Shown here piece after piece: positions 1 through 8,023 of a DNA stretch of 64,000 nucleotides; the first letter of the stretch is position 1, and the number at the start of each line of letters is the position of its first letter. The position numbers and the translations under genes are program-made. Location of the stretch: assembly GCA_024637045.1 (NCBI GenBank), contig JAGXFX010000023.1, positions 1 through 64,000 on the forward strand. The letters run 5' to 3'. The notes below the pieces were generated by a model. It made no database searches. It saw only the letters and a list, made by a program, of their open reading frames with translations, and was not told the DNA's origin. This DNA comes from Soehngenia sp. (GTDB lineage Bacteria > Bacillota > Clostridia > Tissierellales > Tissierellaceae).

Positions 1-230
1 GGTCCCAATATGATTCCTGCAATCATTGCTGATATGAACCCACCTTTTGCTCCCCAGAAAAATGCGGATATAATTATGGGAATATTTATGAATTGTAAAT
101 ATGCGCTTTTTGTACCACCTGTTAAGTAGACAAAGAGCCCATTAGCGACAAGAAATACTATAACTAAGATAATTTTATATAGTTCAGGCAAACTAAATCT
201 TTTCATTTCCCCTTTAGTTTCACTTTTCAT
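1..230 (-). CDS. Membrane sensor N-terminus (partial, runs off window)
   Basis: The minus strand encodes about 76 residues beginning MKSETKGEMKRFSLPELYK, then two hydrophobic segments (IILVIVFLVANGLFVYLTGG and IPIIISAFFWGAKGGFISAM) before the window edge. The motif of a short helix followed by FFWGAKGGFISAMIAGI resembles the membrane-sensing N-termini of clostridial histidine kinases, GGDEF or HD-GYP proteins, where YIPII.SA..fG.kGG..a is common. That family assignment is from memory. The output domain lies outside the window. The ATG at 230 is preceded by AAGGGA about ten bases upstream; a second ATG at 206 has GGGG too close to serve. No partner gene is visible. Confidence 0.55.
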   Translation of the reverse strand, partial: MKSETKGEMKRFSLPELYKIILVIVFLVANGLFVYLTGGTKSAYLQFINIPIIISAFFWGAKGGFISAMIAGIILG

Positions 231-580
231 AAAAACACGATCCCTTCATTATCTCCAATGCATTTAGTATATATATTATTCTCTTGACTCTGTGCTCAAA
301 GAACCTCCTTAATCGTTATCCACACTTAAAAAGTCTCTATCTTCCAAATTGATTTTTTCTCCTTATACAAAGCGCATCTTACAAACACATAAATCTACTT
401 ATGCGAATTACCAACTCCTTTAGTGTATAGATACCCTATTTTAACTCACTTTACTTGTCAAATGAAGTATTCTCTTTCTACTGAAATGGCTACTGGTTCG
501 GGAATACGGATCGGTTAAGTCTGTAATTAAAAACTGGAAGCAAGAAATAGAGCTTTTGGATATCGTACTTGTGAGGCAGC
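231..580. other. Intergenic region, no gene seen
   Basis: About 350 AT-rich bases lie between the membrane sensor start and the integrase remnant. They presumably include the promoter of the sensor gene on the minus strand. I see no RNA gene, strong hairpin or credible coding frame. A short plus-strand frame from about 480 to 655 looks protein-like but is not recognisable. Confidence 0.5.
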
Positions 581-820
581 TTAGCCGATATCTGGAAGAT
601 AAAGATGTCTTGAACCGGTCACAATTTGCGACCAGTTCACTAAATACGTTTTGAGGTCAGTTACATCAATTGAATCCAAATCCTCATCCAAGCTCTGGGA
701 ACTTAAAAATGAAATAAATCCATTGAAGTCATTCCTGTAGGATCGGATGGTTTCAGAAGATGAGTTCTTCTCAACTTCCAGATAGTCATAAAATTCTTCC
801 AGACATTTCTCGATTTTCAT
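581..820 (-). pseudogene. Tyrosine recombinase (XerC/D-like) N-terminal fragment
   Basis: From MKIEKCLEEFYDYLEVEKN through SSETIRSYRNDFNGFISFL to VTDLKTYLVNW this is the SAM-like, core-DNA-binding N-terminal domain of a phage-integrase/Xer recombinase (fold L..f..yL..ekn.S..Ti.sY..Dl..F..fl). After that the frame runs into unrelated sequence and stops. The whole catalytic domain with the R-H-R-Y residues is missing, so about 60 of some 300 expected residues survive. The ATG at 820 has GGGGG nine bases upstream; an ATG at 856 in the same frame has no such site. It is a degraded gene left by deletion or recombination. It cannot be active. Confidence 0.7.
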
Positions 821-980
821 ACTACATAACCCCCTTATTTTTTTAATATATAACACCCTTATATGTGGTTATGTTATGTTTTTGCAACTACCAATACTTC
901 AAGGTTGGTCCACATGGTCTTAAAAACCTTCAATTTTCAACCTCTTGACTGGACAAAAAAACCAAATGTAGAATGAACCA

Positions 981-1011
981 CAAAAGTTCCCTGTATTATA
1001 ATACAGGGAAC
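981..1011 (-). terminator. Rho-independent terminator of the 1050-4278 operon
   Basis: Positions 986-1011 form a perfect 26-bp palindrome (arms GTTCCCTGTATTA/TAATACAGGGAAC). On the minus strand it is followed directly by TTTTG. It lies about 40 bases after the stop of the zinc-ribbon gene, as expected for the end of that operon. Confidence 0.8.
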
Positions 1012-1049
1012 TCCGGTAGCGGATTTAGTTAATTCTTTATCCTCAAACT

Positions 1050-1292
1050 CTAGTAATTCTTTCCAGCCGCCTTGATTCTTTCAGGATAAGCTGTTGAACA
1101 TGGTGTAACTCCATATACCATCTCACAACTTGGACATTTTGTCTCTAGATGTGTCATTTCAAAATCATTTCCACACTCGATGCAAGTTATTTTTACTCCA
1201 GGGGGCATGGGTCTTGTATTAAATCCCATGGCTCTAATTTTATCAACTACTGCCTTTCCGCTTCCAAAACTTCCAGTACATCCATCATGCAT
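1050..1292 (-). CDS. Small zinc-ribbon-like protein, last gene of metal/ATPase operon
   Basis: This 80-residue protein carries two CxxC pairs, CIECG and CPSCE, about 17 residues apart. That is the spacing of a zinc ribbon. Further cysteines lie near the N-terminus (MHDGC) and C-terminus (TPCSTAY). It has no signal peptide or membrane segment, so it should be cytosolic. A good Shine-Dalgarno (AGGAGG) lies upstream of the ATG. It is the last of four co-directional genes, 51 bases after the ABC ATPase gene, and a perfect terminator hairpin follows. By context it may be a metal-binding or adaptor partner of the ATPase/GTPase/binding-protein set. I do not recognise a characterised homologue. Confidence 0.7.
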   Translation of the reverse strand: MHDGCTGSFGSGKAVVDKIRAMGFNTRPMPPGVKITCIECGNDFEMTHLETKCPSCEMVYGVTPCSTAYPERIKAAGKNY

Positions 1293-1343
1293 TATAAATT
1301 CCTCCTATTATCCTAGTTATTGGTATAATTCGACCCTTTTCAT

Positions 1344-2336
1344 TTATCTACTTAAAGATTCGCCCTGTCTTAGACTTATTCTCATCGCCTGGACGAAAGC
1401 ATCTATTTTTTCAAGCTCCTGAAGAATCTCTTTTTCCTCTTCTGTAGTTTCTATGATCTTTGATATTCCACCATTTTTGATAATTATCCTTTTATCAGCG
1501 ATAAGTGCCAGTGTAGGATCATGAGTGGCCATCAATACAATTTTGTCCTCATCAATCAATAGATTCAATGCTTTTCTTCTGTCAATTCCTGCATTCTCAA
1601 TCTCATCAATCAACACTATTGGAGATGAGCTTAAGATCGCAGTATCAGCTATCATAAGGGCTCTTGACTGCCCTCCGCTAAGTGCTGTAACTGGTGTATC
1701 CAGCTGGAACTTTTCTCCGGCCAAGCTGTTCGCAGCCTGTATTATCCTTTCAATGGTTTCTTCAATATCTTCAACCAATCTGCTTTCTGCATGAAGCTGT
1801 AGAAATTCCATTACAGTTAGGTCCATTACAAAGTTCATGTTCTGAGACAGCTGTGCTACCAGTTTGTTGTTTGATGAAAATCTCCATTTCTTGTCTGGGA
1901 GTTCACCGTTGATCAGTATACTCCTTCCCGTTGGAGTGTCCTTTTGTGCTGTCCATTCAATGTCTGCAAGAAGTCTTGATTTCCCCGCTCCAGTTGGACC
2001 TACAATCGATATTATCTGAGAAGTGTTAATTGTGAGTTCATTGAATCCTTCAGGTTCTCCGGACTTATCATTTCCAGGAAGAATGGTAAGAGATTTAACT
2101 CCCATATCTTCTTTAATTCCTAGAAATTCATTCATCTGATTGATAAAAATTTCAAGGTTTTCTTGAAGTTCCTTCTTGTCCATGGCAAGGTCTTCCACCT
2201 GCTCCTGGTCAAAACCTCCTAGAAATTCCTGGAAAGTTTCGTATTCGTGTCCATCTATATCAAGTTTGTTTTCGACAAAATAACTCATTGAAAAAGGGTA
2301 TTTTTGTAATATTTCTCCGATTGTCATTTTACTCAT
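1344..2336 (-). CDS. Soluble ABC-type ATPase with DUF1858-like N-terminal domain
   Basis: Residues 1-75 (MTIGEILQKYPFSMSYFVEN...) form a small helical domain resembling DUF1858 or the DUF2249-like N-termini of redox proteins. Residues ~85-300 are a complete ABC ATPase: Walker A GPTGAGKSR, signature LSGGQSRALMIAD, Walker B IVLIDEIENAG and a switch His in MATHDP. There is no membrane segment, and no permease gene lies in the operon. It may therefore act as a mechano-ATPase rather than a transporter motor. The start overlaps the stop of the upstream GTPase gene by eight bases, implying translational coupling. Role is inferred: handling of a metal or cofactor together with the neighbouring GTPase and binding protein. 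Confidence 0.7.
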   Translation of the reverse strand: MSKMTIGEILQKYPFSMSYFVENKLDIDGHEYETFQEFLGGFDQEQVEDLAMDKKELQENLEIFINQMNEFLGIKEDMGVKSLTILPGNDKSGEPEGFNELTINTSQIISIVGPTGAGKSRLLADIEWTAQKDTPTGRSILINGELPDKKWRFSSNNKLVAQLSQNMNFVMDLTVMEFLQLHAESRLVEDIEETIERIIQAANSLAGEKFQLDTPVTALSGGQSRALMIADTAILSSSPIVLIDEIENAGIDRRKALNLLIDEDKIVLMATHDPTLALIADKRIIIKNGGISKIIETTEEEKEILQELEKIDAFVQAMRISLRQGESLSR

Positions 2337-3030
2337 CTATTTCACCCAGTTCAATCTTTCTCACATTACCCATTTGAAAGGCATCTCCGATTCTCGTCTC
2401 TCCTAGACAATATGAGCAAAGTGCTGATGGCATTGGATATCTTAGTTCCATTCCAGTTACGGTTTCGAGTTCCTGGTCTTCCTCATAAAGAAGTGTACTT
2501 AATTCAAAAGCCCCTTGTCCTGTCAAACCGTTTATGTGCATTGTCATAGCCTTGGGATTTACTGAATTTACCTTTGAAGCAAATACTTCCCTTTCTGCCT
2601 GGGAAACAATGTCTCCTTTTGTTATTACAACAATATCAGCAGCCTTAAGCATCGGCCCAATTTTCTTTGGGGTATTTATTCCTGACAAATTATCTATTAC
2701 ACAAACTCCCATGATGGATTTGATATATGGTGAACATCTGTTACACAACCCTGCTGACTCTGTAATTAAAAGGTCAAGGCCAGCCTTTCTTCCCCACTGA
2801 ACAACTTCCTCAATATTTGAGGCAAAATAGTGGTCGGGGCATAACGCTCCTGAAAGTCCCTTCTTTACAGGAATACCTGCTTTTTCGTAAAGGATGTCAT
2901 CATCTGTGCTTAAGCAATCAAACTTAACAACACCCACCTGCAAGTCTCTAGTTCTCATGGCTTCGATTGTCTTTAGTATTATACTGGTCTTCCCTGATGA
3001 AGGAGGACCAGAAAAAATTACTAGATTCAT
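2329..3030 (-). CDS. HypB/CobW-like GTPase with Cys pairs
   Basis: This 233-residue P-loop protein starts with MNLVIFSGPPSSGKTS (Walker A). It has a switch-type FDCLSTDDD segment, LLITESAGLCNRC, and the specificity motif ITKGD where NKxD is usual, all features of the SIMIBI metallochaperone GTPases (HypB, CobW/G3E, UreG). Two Cys pairs, CNRC near residue 97 and CSYC near residue 208, could bind zinc, nickel or iron. The gene abuts the binding-protein gene with no spacer and overlaps the ATPase gene by eight bases. The family suggests GTP-dependent metal delivery; the client protein is unknown. It is not a good match to HypB itself, since the His-rich N-terminus is absent. Confidence 0.75.
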   Translation of the reverse strand: MNLVIFSGPPSSGKTSIILKTIEAMRTRDLQVGVVKFDCLSTDDDILYEKAGIPVKKGLSGALCPDHYFASNIEEVVQWGRKAGLDLLITESAGLCNRCSPYIKSIMGVCVIDNLSGINTPKKIGPMLKAADIVVITKGDIVSQAEREVFASKVNSVNPKAMTMHINGLTGQGAFELSTLLYEEDQELETVTGMELRYPMPSALCSYCLGETRIGDAFQMGNVRKIELGEIDE

Positions 3031-4278
3031 TTACTTGACACCTGCTTCCTTGTTGAATATATCCATCAATTCCCTGATTAATGCTCCCAGGTCCTTGTGA
3101 CTATTAATATAATCCCAGCCAATCCACATAAACCTTTGATCCTCTGTAAGACCATTCTGGACTTCTGGATGGGTTGAAGGGAATTTACCGCTTGTAGAGA
3201 GCATCTGTCCAACTTCCCTTGACATAAAGTAGTCCACAAGGGGCTTGACCTTGTTCTTGCTGGCCTTTTTTGAAAGAAGGAATATTGGGCTTATTACAGC
3301 ACCTTCCTTTGGCCACACAGCCTTCAGGGGACTTTCCTCCCTCACCATTTTTGCAAACAGGTATGGCATCACAGTAACTGTCGGAATTCCTGATGATGTA
3401 TTTCTCACATTGGATTTTACCATTTCTGCAGGAGTCATGCTTCTCATGTGTGCTTTTCTGAGTCTTCTTATGCCATCTTCTCCAAATTCCTTGTGTATGC
3501 TTAATAGAAGCGCATTGAAAAGGTCAAAATCATTAAGGGGGAGAGATATTGAGTTCTCGAATTCACCACTTAGAAGGTCTGCCCATGAAAGAGGCATCTT
3601 TCTTCCCTTAAGTTCTTCAGTATTTACAAGAAATACTGCAGGGACTACTGCAAGAACCGTGTATTGTCCTTTGGGATCCTTTAGTGATATTTCATCATTC
3701 TGAAAATCCTTGTTGAGGTTTTCAAATCCTGACATATCCTCGAATACTCCCTGGGACTTGAATTTACCCATTAGCTTCTCATCAAAGAAAAGATCAAAGC
3801 CTGCTGACATGAATAAATCTGAAATATTATCTTCCTCAGCTTTTTCCATCTCATCCCTGATCCAGTCCACACCAATATTTGCAGCCTTCAATTCATAATC
3901 TACCTTATAGCCCAGATCCTTTTCATGATTCTCGAGCCATTTCGTAAAGCTCTCCATCAATGGGATTCTAACAGGACAAGGGAGTACTCCAAGAATGCTG
4001 ACTTCACCATCACCATTTTCTCTTGTCTGGTTCAATGTTACATCCAAATTTCCTCTTGTCTGTTCAATTACTTCAACTAGCTTTTTTTCAAACAAGTCAA
4101 GATTGATTTTTTTTGTCTTACATGCTGTTACAAGATTTATAGTCTTACCCATCATCTTGCGCATCGCTTCATTCTTCAAATGCTCGAAGCCATTTGCGGC
4201 AAACACATCCAAGGTTTCCGGGTATCTTTCAGTTATATCAAATACTTTCTCATTTGGATCAAAGTATTTATTCATCAT
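3031..4278 (-). CDS. Cytosolic solute-binding-protein homologue with DUF1858 domain
   Basis: The first ~75 residues (NKYFDPNEKVFDITERYPE...NGFEHL) match the DUF1858-type helical domain. The rest, from VSILGVLPCPVRIPLMESF onward, has the layout of a type-2 periplasmic binding protein of the ferric/spermidine group (for example PLSWADLLSGEFENSISLP). No signal peptide or lipobox is present, so the protein should stay in the cytoplasm, which is odd for this fold. The start is taken at the ATG at 4278, with GGAGG six bases upstream; an in-frame start at 4302 lacks a site. It is the first gene of the operon. I infer intracellular capture of a metal complex or anion for the GTPase and ATPase downstream. 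Confidence 0.7.
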   Translation of the reverse strand: MMNKYFDPNEKVFDITERYPETLDVFAANGFEHLKNEAMRKMMGKTINLVTACKTKKINLDLFEKKLVEVIEQTRGNLDVTLNQTRENGDGEVSILGVLPCPVRIPLMESFTKWLENHEKDLGYKVDYELKAANIGVDWIRDEMEKAEEDNISDLFMSAGFDLFFDEKLMGKFKSQGVFEDMSGFENLNKDFQNDEISLKDPKGQYTVLAVVPAVFLVNTEELKGRKMPLSWADLLSGEFENSISLPLNDFDLFNALLLSIHKEFGEDGIRRLRKAHMRSMTPAEMVKSNVRNTSSGIPTVTVMPYLFAKMVREESPLKAVWPKEGAVISPIFLLSKKASKNKVKPLVDYFMSREVGQMLSTSGKFPSTHPEVQNGLTEDQRFMWIGWDYINSHKDLGALIRELMDIFNKEAGVK

Positions 4279-4332
4279 TAAAAACCTCCTTATCATCTGC
4301 AATCATTTTACATTATTATATAAAACTATTCA

Positions 4333-4346
4333 GTAACATTTGTTAC
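4333..4346 (-). promoter_or_regulatory. Crp/Fnr-type palindrome upstream of the binding-protein operon
   Basis: GTAACATTTGTTAC is an inverted repeat with 6-bp arms and 2-bp centre, and fits the GTA-N8-TAC pattern of Crp/Fnr-superfamily sites. It lies 54 bases before the operon start codon. If TAAAAT at 4310-4305 on the minus strand is the -10 hexamer, the palindrome centre is at about -41.5, the classical class II activator position. A TATAAT ten bases closer would instead put the site over the -35 region. No Crp/Fnr gene is in the window. Confidence 0.5.
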
Positions 4347-4373
4347 GCTTTTGATTTTTACTCTCAGTTGACG

Positions 4374-4400
4374 TAAAAAAAGAACCCAAAGGTCCTTTTC
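4374..4400 (-). terminator. Terminator of the chrA-end transcript
   Basis: On the minus strand AAAGGACC and GGGTTCTTT pair around a short loop (one G-U pair) and run directly into a stretch of seven T. It lies just after the chrA stop codon and separates the sulfur cluster from the binding-protein operon. Confidence 0.7.
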
Positions 4401-4409
4401 TGATTGTCC

Positions 4410-5522
4410 TTACATTAAATTCACTAGCCAGTTGATTAATCCTCCGGCAATAATAAGCCAGGCAGTATTGATATTGTACTTCATAATCCCAATCATGCCA
4501 CCGATAAAGATAAGTGCTGTAGTAATACTTATAATGGATGCTACTCCAAGCTTTACGCTGACCACTGCCATCAAGACCAGTGATGCAATATTTACCCCAT
4601 CAAGAGCACCTGAGAGCCATTTGTTTTCCCTAAGTTTGTAAATAAGGGGCTTCAGGAAAATTACCAGTATGAATGCAGGCAAGAATATTCCGATTGTCGC
4701 AACAATTGCTCCTGGAAATCCTCCAAGAATGTATCCTATGAAGGTGGCAGTTGTAAACACCGGTCCAGGTGTAAACTGTCCAACAGCCACTGAGTCTAGA
4801 ATCTGTTGTTCAGTTAGAACTCCGAGGGTTTCTACAAATTCTGCTTCTAGAAATGCAAGAAGAACATACCCACTTCCGTATAGAACAGCTCCAATTTTAA
4901 GGAAGGTCAAAAAAATCATTGGTATTGCAAGTGAATAGGTCTTGCCTGTAATCCTGTCCTTGTTTTTCCATATCATCATAAATAAGCCTGCAGTAAACAA
5001 AAGAGGTATTTCATCAACACCAAGCAAGTAAATTCCTGCAACAACAAGTCCGAAAACCAGCGCCCACTTTGTCTTGATTATATTTTTGAACAGCCTGTAT
5101 AATGCATTGATAATAACTGCCATAATAACTGATTTTACACCATCAAGGACTGTTGTTAGTTCAGGTAAAGATCCATAGTTTACATACATCACACCAAACA
5201 TCAAAACCAGAACCATTGCAGGGATAATAAAGGAAGCTCCGGCATTGAATAGACCTAGAACTCCTCCCCGTTCATACCCTACCAGCATAACCATCTCAGT
5301 GGAATTCGGTCCAGGAATAATATTGGTTGCTCCCATAAAGTCCATAAATCTGTCTCTTTGAAGCCATTTCTTTTTCTCTATGGCCTCTGTTTCAAGCATG
5401 GCTATATGTGCAGCTGGACCTCCAAAAGCTAGAAATCCAAGCTTTGTGAACAGCTTCCATATTTCCTTCTGTCTCTGTATTTTTTCACTTTTTGTAAGAT
5501 CCTTATACTGTCTGTCGTCCAT
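4410..5522 (-). CDS. chrA: ChrA-family chromate/anion transporter
   Basis: This 370-residue polytopic membrane protein has the two homologous halves of bidomain CHR-family transporters. Half one carries FLAFGGPAAHIAML and NIIPGPNSTEM; half two carries GQFTPGPVFTTATFIGYILGG. Both contain the diagnostic GGP and PGP motifs. The family exports chromate by exchange with sulfate-like oxyanions. Located at the distal end of a run of sulfur genes and 39 bases after the CoA-disulfide-reductase-like gene, its natural substrate here could be a sulfur oxyanion rather than chromate; that is inference from context. Start chosen at the ATG with AGAGGTG upstream. Confidence 0.9.
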   Translation of the reverse strand: MDDRQYKDLTKSEKIQRQKEIWKLFTKLGFLAFGGPAAHIAMLETEAIEKKKWLQRDRFMDFMGATNIIPGPNSTEMVMLVGYERGGVLGLFNAGASFIIPAMVLVLMFGVMYVNYGSLPELTTVLDGVKSVIMAVIINALYRLFKNIIKTKWALVFGLVVAGIYLLGVDEIPLLFTAGLFMMIWKNKDRITGKTYSLAIPMIFLTFLKIGAVLYGSGYVLLAFLEAEFVETLGVLTEQQILDSVAVGQFTPGPVFTTATFIGYILGGFPGAIVATIGIFLPAFILVIFLKPLIYKLRENKWLSGALDGVNIASLVLMAVVSVKLGVASIISITTALIFIGGMIGIMKYNINTAWLIIAGGLINWLVNLM

Positions 5523-5561
5523 ATATTCACCTCTGTCTATATATGACCTGAATTATTCTCT

Positions 5562-6905
5562 TTATTCAGCAACATTGGCTGCAACCTGCATGGGATCCCA
5601 TGCTCCTGAGTATGGAGGGGTGTATGCAAAATCACTATACGCAATTTCCTCAAGGGTCATTCCCTGTTGAATTGCAATGGACAGAGCATCTATCCTATGC
5701 TGGGCACCTTTCTCACCAGCTAATTGTGCACCAAGCAGAACTTTTGTTTCTCTATCGAAAATATATTTAACATATAATGGTTTTCCGCCGGGATAGTATC
5801 CAGCGTTACTGTATCCTTTGATAAATACTGTTTCATAATCCAGGTCATTATCCTTTGCCAGCTTCTCATTTACACCTGTTACACTTATGGTGAGATCCAA
5901 TATCTTGACAACGGATGCTCCTATTCCTCCAGGAAAACTCTTATCCTTCCCTGCAAGTATTTCGGCCAATAATCTCCCCTGTCTATTGGCATAGGTTGCC
6001 AATGGAATGTGTACGTTCTTTTTCAGCACCCTGTGATATATGCTGGCACAATCCCCTGCTGCGTATATATTGTCAATGTTTGTCTCCATCCTTTCATTTA
6101 TTACGATGGCACCATTTTTTAGAGTATCAATTCCTGTCCCTTCTAAAAATTTTGTGGCTGGCACAACTCCTATCGCTACAACTACAAGGTCTGCTCCGTG
6201 CTCCCCCTTGTCAGTTACAACAGATTTTACCATTCCATTTGAGTCCTTGGTTATTTCCTTAACCTCTTCATTAAAATTAAGCTTTATATTCTTTTCCTTC
6301 AATTCTTCTATCAGAATGTCCCTGATTTCCTGATCCACAGGCTTCATGATATTTGCAGACCTGTTTATTACAATTATCTCCTTGTCTAGATTATGGAATG
6401 ACTCCACAAGTTCCAGGCCGATATATCCCGCTCCAATAAGGACGACTCTCTTAACATTTTTAGATAAAGCCGCCTCTTTTATCATCTGTCCATCTTCAAT
6501 TGTTCTAAGTGTGAATACATTTTCTATGCTATCATCGACAAAAGGAGGTTTTACAGGTTCAGCTCCAGATGCAATAACCAGCTTATCGTACTCCTTGTCA
6601 AATTCCTCTTCTGTTTCCAAATTTCTTACCTTTACCGTTTTTTTCTCTGGATTTACACTTAACGCTTGATGCAAAATTTTAACGGTTACCTTGCTATCCT
6701 CGTAATCCTCAGGTTCTTTGATTACCAGATCCATATGGTCTTCTATTACATCGCCGATATAATAGGGCAGCCCGCATGCTCCATAGGATATGTGTTGTCC
6801 CTTTTCAAACACAGTGATATTGGCTTCCTTATCTTCTCTTGAAAGTTTTGCTGCACAGCTCATTCCTGCAGCAACTCCACCAATTATTACAATTTCTCTG
6901 GTCAT
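5562..6905 (-). CDS. CoA-disulfide reductase-like flavoprotein
   Basis: This 447-residue FAD/NAD(P)-dependent enzyme is of the pyridine nucleotide-disulfide oxidoreductase family. Residues 5-16 are the FAD-binding GGVAAGMSCAAK, and SYGACGLPYYI at 40-50 holds the single active-site Cys44 typical of CoA-disulfide reductase, NADH oxidase and persulfide reductase. A second dinucleotide site is VVLIGAGYIGLEL, the FAD motif IYAAGDCA follows, and the dimerisation domain ends with AYTPPYSGAWDP. No C-terminal rhodanese domain is fused, but a separate rhodanese gene lies in the same cluster. It may reduce CoA-disulfide, CoA-persulfide or polysulfide with NAD(P)H. Shine-Dalgarno GGGAGGG supports the start. 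Confidence 0.85.
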   Translation of the reverse strand: MTREIVIIGGVAAGMSCAAKLSREDKEANITVFEKGQHISYGACGLPYYIGDVIEDHMDLVIKEPEDYEDSKVTVKILHQALSVNPEKKTVKVRNLETEEEFDKEYDKLVIASGAEPVKPPFVDDSIENVFTLRTIEDGQMIKEAALSKNVKRVVLIGAGYIGLELVESFHNLDKEIIVINRSANIMKPVDQEIRDILIEELKEKNIKLNFNEEVKEITKDSNGMVKSVVTDKGEHGADLVVVAIGVVPATKFLEGTGIDTLKNGAIVINERMETNIDNIYAAGDCASIYHRVLKKNVHIPLATYANRQGRLLAEILAGKDKSFPGGIGASVVKILDLTISVTGVNEKLAKDNDLDYETVFIKGYSNAGYYPGGKPLYVKYIFDRETKVLLGAQLAGEKGAQHRIDALSIAIQQGMTLEEIAYSDFAYTPPYSGAWDPMQVAANVAE

Positions 6906-6925
6906 ATTTCCCTCCCTACTTTATA

Positions 6926-7474
6926 TTAAAATCCATTACTCTCCATCAAGTACATTACAATTACCAAAAAAGCTCCAAATGGCAAAGTAAACTTGAAAGG
7001 ATTTTCTTTTATTTTATGAAAAAGACTGTACTCACTGTATTTGTCCTGGGTAAGCACACCTTTTTCCTTTAACTTACCGTACATCATTGCATAAATAACC
7101 GTTCCTAGAACTATTCCTATAAGTCCTCCTGTAATGGCATCAATGTATCCATTTCCTATTGCACCTGCTATTGTTCCAGGGCAATATCCCAAAAGTCCGA
7201 AACCTACACCAAAGAGCAGTCCTCCTATTGTAGCGTTCTTGATGGATCCTGGCTTTGTCTTCACCGGAACCATCTTTTTTGGATAAAAGTAACTTATACC
7301 AAGCATTGAAACAACAATGGCTGTAAGGATTATTTTTATTACCGTAAAATCTATCAATCTTAATTGACCAACTATAACATCGTATTTGGTTACTCCTCCC
7401 TTTTGAAGGAAGAAACCGAATAGAATTCCTATCACCAACCCTTGCATTAAGGTTCTATCTTTCTTCTTAGCCAT
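6926..7474 (-). CDS. YeeE/YedE family sulfur transporter, second half-protein
   Basis: About 182 residues with five or six hydrophobic helices. The conserved GLLGYCPGTIAGAIGNG carries the cysteine typical of one half of YeeE/YedE (TsuA) thiosulfate or sulfur-compound transporters. TsuA proteins are commonly a single ~350-residue chain; here the two halves are separate adjacent genes, a known arrangement in the family. The ATG at 7474 is preferred because GAGGTG lies six bases upstream; a GTG three codons earlier overlaps that site. It follows the partner half-gene by only 11 bases and likely forms one complex with it. Confidence 0.85.
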   Translation of the reverse strand: MAKKKDRTLMQGLVIGILFGFFLQKGGVTKYDVIVGQLRLIDFTVIKIILTAIVVSMLGISYFYPKKMVPVKTKPGSIKNATIGGLLFGVGFGLLGYCPGTIAGAIGNGYIDAITGGLIGIVLGTVIYAMMYGKLKEKGVLTQDKYSEYSLFHKIKENPFKFTLPFGAFLVIVMYLMESNGF

Positions 7475-7485
7475 TTTTATCACCT

Positions 7486-7998
7486 CTACATTCCGTATAT
7501 AAGGAAGGCCACAGCTATACCGCCAACGAAGAATGCGATTGCAGCAACCCAGCTAATAACTGACAACAAACTGGTTCCACTTATTCCGTGTCCGCTGGTA
7601 CATCCACCAGCCCACCTTGCTCCTATGCCAAGGAATATTCCACCGAGAACAGCAGCCAGGAATCTTAAGATGAAACTGTCGGATACCTCGTTTGCCCACA
7701 TATCTGGAACTGCTATCAGGTTGAAATCTCCTGAAAGAATTGCAGAAACAAATGCTCCAAGTATAATTCCAAGTACCAGCATCATACCCCAGTCAAGCTT
7801 AAGCTCATTCTTCTTATAGTACTCGTTATTCTTAACTTTTTCCTTATCAAAGGATTTGTAGATGATTCCACCAAACTTCATAAAGCTGGTGGATGCTCCC
7901 AATGGTTTTTTTGAAACCAAAAGGGAGCCAATATTTAAAAGTCCAATCAAAATCCCTACAACATAGGGCGACCATCTTTCAAGCATCAAGAAATCCAT
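7486..7998 (-). CDS. YeeE/YedE family sulfur transporter, first half-protein
   Basis: A 170-residue membrane protein with the other signature of the YeeE/YedE family, GARWAGGCTSGHGISG. In structurally characterised TsuA, the Cys residues of such motifs form the path that passes thiosulfate through the membrane by relay. It begins MDFLMLERWSPYVVGILIG, with AAGGAGGAG five bases upstream; an in-frame ATG at 8031 would overlap the SLC13 gene. Together with the following gene it makes one pseudo-symmetric transporter, probably bringing in thiosulfate or another sulfane-sulfur compound for the reductase and rhodanese enzymes of the cluster. Confidence 0.88.
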   Translation of the reverse strand: MDFLMLERWSPYVVGILIGLLNIGSLLVSKKPLGASTSFMKFGGIIYKSFDKEKVKNNEYYKKNELKLDWGMMLVLGIILGAFVSAILSGDFNLIAVPDMWANEVSDSFILRFLAAVLGGIFLGIGARWAGGCTSGHGISGTSLLSVISWVAAIAFFVGGIAVAFLIYGM

Positions 7999-8023
7999 TT
8001 TTTCTCCTCCTTCACTGAATTGT

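Noticed and set aside
480-655. Plus-strand open stretch reading KWLLVREYGSVKSVIKNWKQ..., possibly a transposase OrfA piece
   Set aside because: No start codon or Shine-Dalgarno, no recognisable family motif, and it overlaps the better supported integrase remnant.
3245-3703. Long open frames antisense to the binding-protein gene
   Set aside because: No ribosome-binding site or protein similarity; the minus-strand frame has clear domains and operon structure.
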